From the NCBI GenBank assembly GCA_902521995.1, contig CABYTO010000008.1, positions 1-62,542 of the forward strand: a stretch of DNA of 62,542 nucleotides. Reading direction: 5' to 3'. This stretch comes from an uncultured Prochlorococcus sp. Its GTDB lineage: Bacteria > Cyanobacteriota > Cyanobacteriia > PCC-6307 > Cyanobiaceae. The number at the start of each line of letters is the position of its first letter. Within the stretch, counting starts at the first letter, position 1. Below, piece by piece: positions 1-8,949 of this stretch. The notes beneath the pieces were generated by a model. That model searched no databases. It saw only the letters and a list, made by a program, of their open reading frames with translations, and was not told the DNA's origin. The translations under genes and the position numbers were made by a program.

Positions 1-60
1 ATAAGATTTTCTTGATTATTTCTTCGACTAACCACTTTTTACCCAAAAGGGTGTCATAAA

Positions 61-88
61 AATAAAAAATCACCTTTATTAGGGTGAC
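61..88 (-). terminator. Intrinsic terminator after tRNA-Asn
   Basis: Read on the minus strand, a 5-bp stem TCACC/GGTGA (83-87 with 70-74, 8-nt loop) is followed directly by a run of six Ts (64-69) and further T-rich sequence. It lies about 28 bp beyond the 3' end of the tRNA gene and would end that transcript. The stem is short, so strength is uncertain. Confidence 0.6.
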
Positions 89-115
89 TTTAGAAAACTT
101 TTTAAAATTTATAAA

Positions 116-187
<72 letters not shown>

Positions 188-236
188 ATATAAGATGAAT
201 TTAGCTCTTTAAAGTACCTTATGACAAGTGTAAAGA

Positions 237-1316
237 TTAATTATATTGAAATTTTGATGGTTCTTGCCAACTAGATAAAAAACCATTTTTCAACTCTGCT
301 ACTGCATCAGCATAAGTTAATTCTTCATAACGATGAGTAATCCACAAAGCAGATAAGGGTTTTTTATGATCACTTGTAAGATTTTTAATCGTTTTTAAAA
401 CTTTTAATTGGCTGGTTTGATCTAATAGAGCTGTAGGCTCATCCAAAAGAATAAAATTTCTATTACTAATAAGAGCGCATGCAATACTTAAGCGTTGTTT
501 TTGTCCACCGCTTAAAGTATGGACTGGCCTTTTTTCAAAACCAGTCATGCCTACCTGATCAAGTACATATTCAATTTTTTTATTTATTTCATTTCGATTT
601 ATATTTTGATTAATACTTAAAAGAAGTTCACTCCTGCAATTTGGCATCAATATTTGATGATCCGGGTTTTGAAACACCATACCAATATTTGCTTTAGAAT
701 CGACAACTCCATTTTTGGGTTTAATTATTCCATTAATTAATTTCAATAGAGTACTTTTCCCGCTCCCGTTTTTTTGCTTGGCAATTAGCTTGAAGCCTTC
801 ATTTACTTTTTCTAAAAATCTAATACCTTCTGATTCTATTCTGTCTGGAATTTTATTTTTTCTTCGGAAAATGCTCTCTTCTGGAGAAATTTCTAAGAAG
901 AAAGTGAGATCAGGAGATTCTCCTTGACACACAATAGATTCAATATTTTTAATTATTTCTAAATTTATATTTCTTCCATAACCTTGATAAGCCAGGGTGG
1001 AATCGGAAAATCTATCACTTATTACCCAATTATTGTTATTTAAAGCAGGTGAAATAATTTTGGAAACGTGTTCAGCTCTATCCGCTGAATAAAGCAATAA
1101 TTCCGCAAGTGATGAAGGCTTGTTATTTTCATTATTATCAAGAATCAGTCCTCTAAGTTTTTTTCCTAAAAGACTCCCTCCCGGTTCTCTGGTTGTGATT
1201 ACTTTAGACCCTTTCTCTATTAGACCACTATCAGGTAGCCACTTAGATAATTCATCTATTTGTGTAGTTTTACCACATCCATCAATACCCTCTATAACGA
1301 TAAATTTTCCTTTCAT
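237..1316 (-). CDS. Chimeric ORF: thymidylate kinase N-terminal part joined to ABC ATPase C-terminal part
   Basis: Residues 1-181 are thymidylate kinase (dTMP to dTDP): P-loop GIDGCGKTT near the start, TREPGG at 42-47, [15 protein letters not shown] at 101-115 and an arginine-rich lid around 151-160. About 30 C-terminal residues normal for Tmk are absent. From residue 182 the frame continues as a CbiO/EcfA-like ABC ATPase: [10 protein letters not shown]-loop VFQNPDHQI, signature LSGGQKQR, Walker B ILLDEPT and H-loop WITHRYEE. The first Walker A glycine is replaced by Gln181, so ATP binding by this half is doubtful. The Tmk ATG directly abuts the stop of the P-type ATPase upstream. I infer a chimeric joint near 768-777, not a natural two-domain enzyme. 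Either half alone would be a confident family call. Confidence 0.85.
   Translation of the reverse strand: MKGKFIVIEGIDGCGKTTQIDELSKWLPDSGLIEKGSKVITTREPGGSLLGKKLRGLILDNNENNKPSSLAELLLYSADRAEHVSKIISPALNNNNWVISDRFSDSTLAYQGYGRNINLEIIKNIESIVCQGESPDLTFFLEISPEESIFRRKNKIPDRIESEGIRFLEKVNEGFKLIAKQKNGSGKSTLLKLINGIIKPKNGVVDSKANIGMVFQNPDHQILMPNCRSELLLSINQNINRNEINKKIEYVLDQVGMTGFEKRPVHTLSGGQKQRLSIACALISNRNFILLDEPTALLDQTSQLKVLKTIKNLTSDHKKPLSALWITHRYEELTYADAVAELKNGFLSSWQEPSKFQYN
768..777. other. Breakpoint tmk / ABC ATPase
   Basis: The thymidylate kinase reading ends and the ABC ATPase reading begins, in the same frame, around a run of seven Ts (As on the coding strand). Thymidylate kinase would continue with a Trp/Val-containing C-terminal stretch here, and an ABC ATPase would start some 30-35 residues earlier. 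The homopolymer could belong to either side, which fits a short-homology join. Exact position is inferred from protein family knowledge. Confidence 0.75.
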
Positions 1317-3620
1317 TTACTCTAAAGATAAAGCATTAATTACAACTGTAATAGAGCTAATAGCCATTAATAATGCTGCTATTGAGGGAGTAAGAAGAAT
1401 ACCGTATTTAGGAAATAAAATGCCTGCGGCTAGTGGAATAGCTAGTAAGTTGTAGCCAAAAGCCCATGTTAGATTTTGCTTTATTTTTCTTATAGTTTTT
1501 TTTGCAAGATTTAGGGCGTAGGGTAATCCATTTAGTTGATCTCCCATCAATACTACATCAGCATTTGCCTTGGCTATTTGAGTCCCAGATCCCACCGCAA
1601 TTCCTAAGTCTGAAGATGCTAAGGCGGGAACATCATTAATACCGTCACCAATCATTGCTACTTTATTATTAATTTTTAAATTTTCTATAGTCTTTAGCTT
1701 CATTTCAGGAAGAAGATCCCATTTTACTTCTGTTTCTTTACAACCAATTTTTTTTGCTAAAGCTAAAACTGTTTGTTTCCTATCTCCACTTAAAATGTTA
1801 ATTTTAAATTTTTTTTCTCTTAAATTTTGAACTGTTTTAATTGAATCATCTCTGAGTAAATCTCCTAGGAAGATAAAGCCTAATAACTTATCTTTGATGC
1901 TTACTCCTATGATAGTGTTTGTTTTTGTCGCTTTATTTTCAATGACTTTTTTTGCATCACTATCAATAATTATTCCTTGACTTAGTAGCCATTCAATATT
2001 TCCAATATTAATAGTTCCATCAATTGACTCTAGTTCTCCAGAAATGCCTCGACCTGAATGAGTTGAAATTTTTTTTATTGGAAATAAACTTAAATTTTGC
2101 TTTTTTGACTCTTGAATTAAGGCATCTGCGATTGGGTGTCTGCTTTCCTTTTCTAAACTGGCAGCTATCTTTAATAAAAATGAATGATCATCATTATTTT
2201 TATAATCAACAATGAAAGGTTTACCTTTTGTTAAGGTACCTGTTTTATCAAAAATAATGTAATTAATTTTTGAAGCCATCTCTATTTTGTCCCCGCCTTT
2301 AAATAAAACTCCTTTTTTTGCTGCTTTACCTGATGCGACGGTTATTACAGTTGGGGTAGCTAAACCTAATGCACAAGGACAAGCTATTACTAAAACAGCA
2401 ATTGATAATTGAATGGCTAAACTAAGGAAATTATCAGCATTACTACCAAGCGAACTATGAAGTGTATGGCTTGAGTGAGTGATGAATTGATGATTATGAT
2501 TTAGTAAATCTGGCCAGATGTTTCTTGCCCCCTTCCACCAAAAGAAAAAAGTTAAGGTAGCAAAAATAAGTACAAAATAGGTAAATTTGCCTGAAATTTC
2601 ATCAGCAATTCTTTGAATGCGGGGTTTTCTAGCATTTACAGACTCAATTAAATTTACTAGTTTTGCAAGAGAAGAATCCCCTCCGACTTTTTGTACTTTA
2701 AGTCTAAGAGTTGAATTAAGATTTAAAGAGCCACTAGATAGATTTTCGCCTTTTTTGACCTCGATAGGTTTGGACTCTCCAGTAATATGTGAAACATCAA
2801 CATATGAATTACCTTGAGTAACAATGCAGTCAGCAGGTACTCTGTCTCCTGCTAAAACTTGAATCTCTTGATCAGGTCTTAAAGTGTTTACTCTTATTGA
2901 CTGTATTTGATTGCCTTCTGTGATTATATTTGCCATTTCAGGTTGAAGATCTAATAATTCTCCAATGGATGAACCAGTTTGATATCTTGCTCTTTCTTCT
3001 AAAAAACGACCAATTAGTATGAAGCCTAACAACATAACTGGTTCATTAAAAAAACAAGGAAAACCAGTGGTAGGAAAAATTAAGGATAGAAGACTTGTTG
3101 TATACGCGCTAATTACTCCAAGAGATACTAAAGAATCCATATTCGGATGGTTCTTAATAAATGATTTAAATCCATTAATAATTATTTCTCTGCCAGGAAA
3201 TAATAAAGCTAAGGTTGCTAATGAAGCGTGAAAAAAAATATTACCTAATATTGGAAAATTTATATATCTTCCTTCTGCCAGATGACCTAAACCTGAAAAT
3301 AATAAAAGAAAGAGGGCAAAAGTTAGTTTTTTCCATTGATTATTCCACGTCTTTTTTTTTTCTAATTCTGCTTTATTTATTTTTTTTGAAAAATCATTTA
3401 TGTAAATTTTTGATGGGAAACCATTCTCTTTGAGATTTTCGAGAACTGTTTCTATTTCCAAATGTTTCTTGGTAATTTCAAAATATGCACTTTCAGTAAG
3501 CAAGTTAACAGAAACATTTTCAATACCATCAGAATTATTCAATATTTTTTCAACAGTACTAACGCAACCTCCGCACTTCATTCCGGTAACGTTTAATTGA
3601 ATGCTCTCCATATTTTTCAC
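1317..3620 (-). CDS. Heavy-metal (copper-type) P1B ATPase
   Basis: This 767-residue protein pumps a transition metal, most likely Cu(I), across the cytoplasmic or thylakoid membrane. An N-terminal heavy-metal domain carries GMKCGGC (about residue 14). Further motifs follow in order: TGES actuator loop, the membrane CPC motif in IACPCALGLATPT, the phosphorylation site DKTGTLTKG, the HP motif in SRHPIAD and the hinge GDGINDVPAL. About eight hydrophobic segments are visible, and the length is normal for CopA/CtaA/PacS. It is transcribed into thymidylate kinase with no gap. Start chosen at the first ATG; a second ATG three codons in is equally possible. CPC plus CxxC supports copper over zinc, but which physiological pump it is cannot be decided here. 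Confidence 0.9.
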   Translation of the reverse strand: MKNMESIQLNVTGMKCGGCVSTVEKILNNSDGIENVSVNLLTESAYFEITKKHLEIETVLENLKENGFPSKIYINDFSKKINKAELEKKKTWNNQWKKLTFALFLLLFSGLGHLAEGRYINFPILGNIFFHASLATLALLFPGREIIINGFKSFIKNHPNMDSLVSLGVISAYTTSLLSLIFPTTGFPCFFNEPVMLLGFILIGRFLEERARYQTGSSIGELLDLQPEMANIITEGNQIQSIRVNTLRPDQEIQVLAGDRVPADCIVTQGNSYVDVSHITGESKPIEVKKGENLSSGSLNLNSTLRLKVQKVGGDSSLAKLVNLIESVNARKPRIQRIADEISGKFTYFVLIFATLTFFFWWKGARNIWPDLLNHNHQFITHSSHTLHSSLGSNADNFLSLAIQLSIAVLVIACPCALGLATPTVITVASGKAAKKGVLFKGGDKIEMASKINYIIFDKTGTLTKGKPFIVDYKNNDDHSFLLKIAASLEKESRHPIADALIQESKKQNLSLFPIKKISTHSGRGISGELESIDGTINIGNIEWLLSQGIIIDSDAKKVIENKATKTNTIIGVSIKDKLLGFIFLGDLLRDDSIKTVQNLREKKFKINILSGDRKQTVLALAKKIGCKETEVKWDLLPEMKLKTIENLKINNKVAMIGDGINDVPALASSDLGIAVGSGTQIAKANADVVLMGDQLNGLPYALNLAKKTIRKIKQNLTWAFGYNLLAIPLAAGILFPKYGILLTPSIAALLMAISSITVVINALSLE

Positions 3621-3732
3621 TATAGAAGCAAATTAATGCTTGACCTTATTTTTAACTATAATAATAAATGTTATAGACTTTTTAAATAGTTATTTTTTAA
3701 ATTACTATACTAACTTCATTAGATTTAAAGCA

Positions 3733-4254
3733 GTGCCTAGTAATCAAAACAGAGACAACTTTATTGATAAAGCTTTTACTGTAATTGCTGAATCTATCGT
3801 AAAAATAATGCCTATTGCTGAGAAAGAAAAAAGGGCATACATTTATTATAGAGATGGCTTAGCTGCGCAAAATAATGGGGATTATTCGGAAGCATTAGAG
3901 TATTACAAAGAGAGTTTACTCCTTGAAGAAAATAAAATTGATAGGGGTGAGACTTTAAAAAATATGGCAATTATATATATGAGCAATGGTGAAGAGGATT
4001 TGTCTATTGAAACTTATGAAAAAGCATTAGTAGAAAATCCCAAACAACCATCATGCTTGAAAAATATAGGTTTAATTTATGAAAAAAGGGGAAGATATGC
4101 TGAGCAAAATGGTGATTTAGATCAGAGAGATATTTGGTTTGATAAAGCTGCTGAAGTTTGGTCTAAAGCAGTAAGACTTTATCCAGGTGGGTATCTAGAT
4201 ATTGAGAATTGGTTGAAAAACTCAGGCAGAAGCTCAATTGATATGTATCTTTGA
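3733..4254 (+). CDS. ycf3: Photosystem I assembly protein Ycf3
   Basis: A 173-residue tetratricopeptide protein that chaperones assembly of photosystem I at the thylakoid membrane. Three TPR units are visible (for example [40 protein letters not shown] and [20 protein letters not shown]), ending with the conserved Ycf3 tail [14 protein letters not shown] chose a GTG start at 3733 (Val-Pro-Ser-Asn-Gln), because it gives the length and N-terminus usual for Ycf3; an ATG at 3640 would add 31 hydrophobic residues unlike the family. It is divergent from the P-type ATPase and convergent with radA, with 5 bp between the stops. Confidence 0.95.
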   Translation: MPSNQNRDNFIDKAFTVIAESIVKIMPIAEKEKRAYIYYRDGLAAQNNGDYSEALEYYKESLLLEENKIDRGETLKNMAIIYMSNGEEDLSIETYEKALVENPKQPSCLKNIGLIYEKRGRYAEQNGDLDQRDIWFDKAAEVWSKAVRLYPGGYLDIENWLKNSGRSSIDMYL

Positions 4255-4259
4255 TTTTT

Positions 4260-5612
4260 TTATTTTGATAAAGAATAATCCACTGCTTCTTTAATATTGC
4301 ATATCTCTTTGATATTTATTAAATTTTGAAAATTATTATTTAGTTCCTCCTCTAGTTTTGGCACTACGATATTTTTGATCCCTAGTCTTACAGCTTCTTC
4401 TATCTTTGTGCGAAGGTTATTCGATTTTCTAACTTGACCGCTCAAACCTAATTCTCCAATAAACGAGGTACTAGCCAAAGGAGGAATATTTTTCAAACTT
4501 GATAAAATTGATATTGCTACACCTAAGTCAGATGAGGGATCATTAATCTCAAAGCCCCCGCCTGTAGCTATATAACAATCAAATTCAGATAATTTTATCC
4601 CTACGTGTTTTTCAATTACAGCAAGAATTTGATGCAATCTATTTATGCTAATTCCAGTTGTTGTTCGTCTTGGGTTACTGTAGAAAGTTTTATTGACCAG
4701 TGCTTGTATATCAACTGCTAATGGTCGAGTGCCTTCATTTGTAATCGTAGTTGTTACACCTGAAATATTTTCTTTATTTGTAAAAATTGAACTTGGGTTT
4801 TTTATCTCTCGTAAACCCTCTTCAAGCATTTCAAAAATTCCAATTTCAAAGGTTGATCCAAATCGATTTTTTATACTTCTTAGTAATCTATGAGATGAAA
4901 TATTGTCTCCTTCAAAGTTAATTACCGTATCAACTAAATGTTCAAGAGTTTTAGGGCCAGCCAAAGCACCATCTTTGGTTACATGACCAATTATTAGAAG
5001 CGCAATATTATTGTCTTTGGCTAGATTTTGCAACTCAGACGAACATGCTCTAACTTGAGAAACCGATCCTGGCGAACTTTCCATTTCATGATTATGGATG
5101 GCTTGAATACTATCAATAATTGCAAAATTTGGATTTACACGTTTGATCTCTTCAATAATTAGGGATAAATTCGTTTCTGCAAAAATTTTTAAATTAATAC
5201 TGTTTTGATTTAATCTTTCCCATCTAATTTTTACTTGTTCTAAGGATTCTTCTGCAGTTATGTATAAAACTTTCTCATTGATAGATATTTTTCCTGCGGA
5301 TTGAAGAACTATTGTGCTTTTACCTATTCCTGGTTCTCCTCCTAGTAAGACAACAGATCCAGGTACTATTCCACCTCCAAGAACTCGATCAAATTCTCTA
5401 AAACCACTTGTAAATCTTGATATTTTTTTTGATGAAATTTCATGAAAAGGGATAGATTTTTTATTATTTTTAATATCTTGATGTTTAGATCTTTTGCTTT
5501 TAATTTCTTCTACAATCGAATTCCATGAGTTGCAATTAAGGCATTTCCCAAAGTATTGGGAAGTTGCAGTTCCGCAATTTTGACAAATAAAAGTCGACAA
5601 TTTGCTAGACAT
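4260..5612 (-). CDS. radA: DNA repair protein RadA (Sms)
   Basis: A 450-residue RecA-like branch-migration ATPase acting in recombinational repair. It starts with a four-cysteine zinc finger (CQNCG and CLNCN, residues 10-27), then Walker A GGEPGIGKST (about 90), Walker B AIIDSIQ, the RadA-specific KNRFGS motif (about 248) and a C-terminal Lon-like domain with ATGGGFEI. Length and domain order are those of complete RadA. It points away from rpaB, and the 107-bp gap 5613-5719 must hold both promoters. Confidence 0.96.
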   Translation of the reverse strand: MSSKLSTFICQNCGTATSQYFGKCLNCNSWNSIVEEIKSKRSKHQDIKNNKKSIPFHEISSKKISRFTSGFREFDRVLGGGIVPGSVVLLGGEPGIGKSTIVLQSAGKISINEKVLYITAEESLEQVKIRWERLNQNSINLKIFAETNLSLIIEEIKRVNPNFAIIDSIQAIHNHEMESSPGSVSQVRACSSELQNLAKDNNIALLIIGHVTKDGALAGPKTLEHLVDTVINFEGDNISSHRLLRSIKNRFGSTFEIGIFEMLEEGLREIKNPSSIFTNKENISGVTTTITNEGTRPLAVDIQALVNKTFYSNPRRTTTGISINRLHQILAVIEKHVGIKLSEFDCYIATGGGFEINDPSSDLGVAISILSSLKNIPPLASTSFIGELGLSGQVRKSNNLRTKIEEAVRLGIKNIVVPKLEEELNNNFQNLINIKEICNIKEAVDYSLSK

Positions 5613-5719
5613 TTAGTTTTTGAATAAAGTATTGGAACTAGAATGTTTGGGATATTGCCCCTCTACAAGTTAGATTAGGATAATAATAAATTCTCTTACT
5701 GATTAGCTAATAGAAACAA

Positions 5720-6466
5720 ATGGCTCTATCTAGTCAAACTAAAGAAACAATTCTTGTCGCAGATGATGAGGCAAGTATTAGAAGAATTCTGGAGACGCGC
5801 CTCTCCATGATTGGCTACAAAGTCGTAACTGCAAGTGATGGTAAAGAAGCACTAAAGTTATTTAAAGATTATGAGCCTGATTTGGTCGTACTCGACGTTA
5901 TGATGCCAAAATTGGATGGCTATGGAGTGTGTCAAGAATTAAGGAAAGATTCTGATGTTCCAATTGTTATGTTAACTGCATTAGGAGATGTTGCAGATAG
6001 GATAACAGGTTTAGAATTAGGGGCTGATGATTATGTTGTGAAACCATTTAGTCCTAAGGAACTAGAAGCTAGAATTAGATGTGTTCTAAGAAGAATTGAC
6101 AAAGAACAAATTCCCGGGATGCCTAATTCAGGATTAATTTTGGTTACTGATATAAAAATTGATACAAATCGAAGACAAGTTTTTAAAAGCGATGAAAGAA
6201 TAAGATTAACTGGTATGGAATTTAGTCTTTTAGAGCTTTTGGTAAGCAAGTCAGGCGAGCCATTTAGTAGAGGAGAAATTTTAAAGGAAGTTTGGGGATA
6301 TACACCTGAGAGACATGTAGATACAAGAGTAGTAGATGTTCATATATCGAGATTAAGATCAAAACTTGAGGCTGATCCAGCAAATCCTGAATTAATATTA
6401 ACAGCAAGGGGCACAGGATATCTTTTTCAAAGGATTGTAGATATTGCTCCTTTTGACGGTAAATAA
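5720..6466 (+). CDS. rpaB: OmpR-family response regulator RpaB
   Basis: A 248-residue two-component regulator. The receiver domain (about 10-125) has the acidic pocket DDE, the phospho-acceptor Asp in VVLDVMMPKLDGYG and the conserved Lys in DYVVKPFSPKELEAR. The winged-helix DNA-binding domain (about 140-240) ends with VVDVHISRLRSKLE and TARGTGYLF. Sequence and length match cyanobacterial RpaB, which binds HLR1 sites and controls photosystem and high-light genes. The stop codon is immediately followed by the plsX ATG, so lipid-initiation genes are probably co-transcribed with it. No HLR1 pair is obvious in its own leader. Confidence 0.93.
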   Translation: MALSSQTKETILVADDEASIRRILETRLSMIGYKVVTASDGKEALKLFKDYEPDLVVLDVMMPKLDGYGVCQELRKDSDVPIVMLTALGDVADRITGLELGADDYVVKPFSPKELEARIRCVLRRIDKEQIPGMPNSGLILVTDIKIDTNRRQVFKSDERIRLTGMEFSLLELLVSKSGEPFSRGEILKEVWGYTPERHVDTRVVDVHISRLRSKLEADPANPELILTARGTGYLFQRIVDIAPFDGK

Positions 6467-7873
6467 ATGGGCAAAGAAAATGTACAAAAAATTAATAAGC
6501 CCAGAGCTATCAGAAGATTAGTTATTTGGTACAAAAGAAACTCGGCTGTAACTTCAATAGTAGATACTGCTGCTAGTTCTGCGGTAACCGCTAGTAATGT
6601 GGCGGGTAATGTAGTTTCTGGTGCTGGTTCTGTTGTCAGTACAGCTAGTAATGTTGCGAGTAATGTTGCAGGTAATGTAGTTTCAAGTGCTGAATCTGTT
6701 GTGAATACTGCCAGCAGTGTTGTTTCAAGTGCTAGTTCAATAGCTAAAAATACATTACAGCCATTAGTTTTTGACCCATTAAAAAGATTACAAAATAACG
6801 ATAATGTTTCAGATAGGGCGGAGGATTTTCAATCTAGAAGAATTTGGATAGCAGTTGATGGGATGGGTGGAGATTATGCTCCAGTTCCGATTCTTGAGGG
6901 TTGCCTCGAAGCAATAAGTAGATTCCCAATAAATATAAAGTTTGTCGGCAACTCTGAAAAAGTTAAAGATGCAGCAGAAAAAACTGGTTTAGCAGAATTA
7001 TTAGAAAATGAAATAGAGAATAATCGTCTTGAATTAATTGATAGTGGAGAGCCTATTGGTATGAACGAAGAAGCTACTGCAGTTAGAAAAAGGAAAAATG
7101 CAAGTATAAACGTTGCTATGGATTTAGTTAGAAATAATCAAGCTGAAGCTGTTTACTCAGCAGGTAATTCAGGTGCTATGATGGCTTCCGCTATATTTAG
7201 AATTGGGAGATTGAAAGGGATTGATAGACCAGCTATAGGAGCATTATTTCCAACAAGGGATCAAAGTCGCCCAGTATTAGTTTTAGATGTCGGTGCAAAT
7301 ACTGATTGTAAGCCATCTTATCTGCATCAATTTGCTCTTCTAGGTAATATTTATGCAAAAGATGTTTTACAAGTAAAAAAACCAAGAATTGGTCTTTTGA
7401 ATATTGGGGAAGAAGAATGCAAAGGTAATGATTTATCCCTAAAAACATTTGAATTATTATCTTCTGAAAAAAGTTTTGATTTTGGAGGTAATTGTGAAGG
7501 CCGAGATGTATTATCAGGTAGTTTCGACGTAGTAGTTTGTGATGGATTTACTGGAAATATATTATTGAAATTTCTTGAATCTGTTGGAGGAGTTTTATTA
7601 GATATTTTGAGATCTGAGCTGCCACGTGGAAGACGGGGGAAAGTTGGTTCTGCGTTTTTAAAAAGTAATCTACTCAGAATTAAGAAAAGGTTAGATCATG
7701 CCGAACATGGAGGAGCTTTATTACTTGGGGTGAATGGTATTTGCGTTATTGGTCATGGAAGTAGCAAATCTTTATCAGTAGTTAGTGCTCTTCGCTTAGC
7801 TCACTCAGCAGTGAATCATGGTGTTATGGACAATTTAAATCAACTGCAAAAGCTTCAAGTTTTAAATTCATAA
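6467..7873 (+). CDS. plsX: Phosphate acyltransferase PlsX with repeated N-terminal extension
   Basis: PlsX converts acyl-ACP to acyl-phosphate, the first step of phosphatidic acid synthesis. The enzyme proper begins near residue 126 (IWIAVDGMGGDYAP) and continues through EEATAVRKRKNASI, GNSGAMMAS, DVGANTDC and DGFTGNILLK to a normal C-terminus. The first 125 residues are extra: a basic start (RAIRRLVIWYKR) followed at 41-95 by imperfect Ala/Ser/Val/Asn/Gly repeats built around TASNVAGNVV. The repeats suggest a weakly polar amphipathic helix, perhaps for membrane contact; that is inference. ATG follows the rpaB stop directly, and a strong hairpin lies between this gene and fabH. Confidence 0.94.
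   Translation: MGKENVQKINKPRAIRRLVIWYKRNSAVTSIVDTAASSAVTASNVAGNVVSGAGSVVSTASNVASNVAGNVVSSAESVVNTASSVVSSASSIAKNTLQPLVFDPLKRLQNNDNVSDRAEDFQSRRIWIAVDGMGGDYAPVPILEGCLEAISRFPINIKFVGNSEKVKDAAEKTGLAELLENEIENNRLELIDSGEPIGMNEEATAVRKRKNASINVAMDLVRNNQAEAVYSAGNSGAMMASAIFRIGRLKGIDRPAIGALFPTRDQSRPVLVLDVGANTDCKPSYLHQFALLGNIYAKDVLQVKKPRIGLLNIGEEECKGNDLSLKTFELLSSEKSFDFGGNCEGRDVLSGSFDVVVCDGFTGNILLKFLESVGGVLLDILRSELPRGRRGKVGSAFLKSNLLRIKKRLDHAEHGGALLLGVNGICVIGHGSSKSLSVVSALRLAHSAVNHGVMDNLNQLQKLQVLNS
6587..6751 (+). repeat. Imperfect tandem repeats encoding the PlsX extension
   Basis: Two related units of 54 and 66 nt plus a partial third encode TASNVAGNVVSGAGSVVS, TASNVASNVAGNVVSSAE (then SVVN) and TASSVVSSASSIAKN. 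The 22-residue unit equals two 11-residue turns, a period common in membrane-surface amphipathic helices. The units differ at synonymous sites, so the array is not a very recent duplication. Confidence 0.75.
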
Positions 7874-7877
7874 AACA

Positions 7878-7907
7878 TATTGAGTCAAATTTATGTTTGA
7901 CTAATAT
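7878..7907 (+). promoter_or_regulatory. Stem-loop in the plsX-fabH gap
   Basis: AGTCAAA (7883-7889) pairs with TTTGACT (7896-7902) over a 6-nt loop, and the stem extends outward through TATT/AATA with one mismatch. There is no T-run after it, so it is not a classic terminator. It begins 5 nt after the plsX stop and ends about 20 nt before the fabH start, so it could stabilise the upstream mRNA end or modulate read-through into fabH. Confidence 0.5.
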
Positions 7908-7926
7908 AAGTAATTAAAAAACTCTT

Positions 7927-8934
7927 TTGGAAGGAATAAATTTTAATCAAATTGGACTATCATTCAAGGGGAGCGGAAGTTATGTACCTGATCAAATCCT
8001 AACCAATCAAAAAATTAGTCAAAAAGTTGAGACAAGCAATGAATGGATAAAATCTAGAACGGGCATTTCTGAGAGAAGAATTTCTAATTTAGGAGATAAT
8101 GTTACTGAGATGGGTTATAAGGCGGCTTTAACTGCTGTAGAAATGGCTAATTGGGATATTAAAACGATTGATTTGATTGTCTTAGCTACTTCTACTCCGC
8201 ATGATTTATTTGGATCAGCGCCGTCCATTCAAGCTAAATTAGGGGCAGCTAATGCTGTTGCTTTCGATTTAACTGCAGCCTGTAGTGGGTTCTTATTTGC
8301 CCTAATTACAGCCTCACAATTTTTAAAAGGGGGGAGCTTTAAAAGGGCTATTGTTATTGGGGCAGATCAACTATCAAGCTTTGTTGATTGGAATGATAGA
8401 AGAAGTTGTATTCTTTTTGGAGATGGTGCAGGTGCATTAGCAATTGAAGCCAATAATGAATTTGATAATTTGATTGGTTTTGATATGAGAACTGACGGAG
8501 AAAGGGGTTGTTTTCTAAATCTGCCATCAAAAAATAATAAGGATTCAATAATTGATAATATTGATTTTTTAAGTGGAGATTTTTCTCCAATTCAGATGAA
8601 TGGCCAGGAAGTGTATAAATTTGCAGTAAGAGAAGTTCCGCTAATACTTGAAAAGTTGTTTAAAAAAATGAATTACACTTCCGATGAAGTTGATTGGCTT
8701 GTATTGCATCAAGCTAATCAAAGGATATTGGATTCTGTAGGAGATAGGTTAAAAATTCCTGGAGAAAAAATTCTTAGCAATTTAGAAAAATATGGTAATA
8801 CTTCTGCAGCAACAATTCCACTCGTGATGGATGAGGCTATTAGAAATAATATAATTAAACAAAATGATATTATTGCTACAAGTGGTTTTGGTGCTGGGTT
8901 AAGTTGGGGTGCAGCCCTCATTAAATGGGGTTAA
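7927..8934 (+). CDS. fabH: 3-oxoacyl-ACP synthase III (FabH)
   Basis: A 335-residue condensing enzyme that joins acetyl-CoA and malonyl-ACP to start fatty-acid synthesis. The catalytic Cys lies in DLTAACSGF (about 117), His in VLHQANQRI and Asn in YGNTSAAT, so the Cys-His-Asn triad is complete, and the C-terminal GFGAGLSWGAALI is typical. I chose a TTG start at 7927 (MEGINFNQIG...), because the first in-frame ATG lies far inside the protein and this gives the normal length. It is the third gene of the rpaB-plsX-fabH-fabD-plsC series. Confidence 0.95.
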   Translation: MEGINFNQIGLSFKGSGSYVPDQILTNQKISQKVETSNEWIKSRTGISERRISNLGDNVTEMGYKAALTAVEMANWDIKTIDLIVLATSTPHDLFGSAPSIQAKLGAANAVAFDLTAACSGFLFALITASQFLKGGSFKRAIVIGADQLSSFVDWNDRRSCILFGDGAGALAIEANNEFDNLIGFDMRTDGERGCFLNLPSKNNKDSIIDNIDFLSGDFSPIQMNGQEVYKFAVREVPLILEKLFKKMNYTSDEVDWLVLHQANQRILDSVGDRLKIPGEKILSNLEKYGNTSAATIPLVMDEAIRNNIIKQNDIIATSGFGAGLSWGAALIKWG

Positions 8935-8949
8935 AAAAAAAGGAGCATT

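Noticed and set aside
40..51. ACCC-AAAA-GGGT hairpin as a terminator
   Set aside because: A 4-bp stem with no T-run is too weak to support.
237..1316. A true bifunctional thymidylate kinase-ABC protein
   Set aside because: Both halves lack terminal parts needed for folding and the Walker A motif is broken exactly at the joint; a natural fusion would keep both domains whole.
3640..3732. Upstream ATG extension of ycf3
   Set aside because: The 31 extra residues are not Ycf3-like, and the GTG at 3733 yields the standard 173-residue protein.
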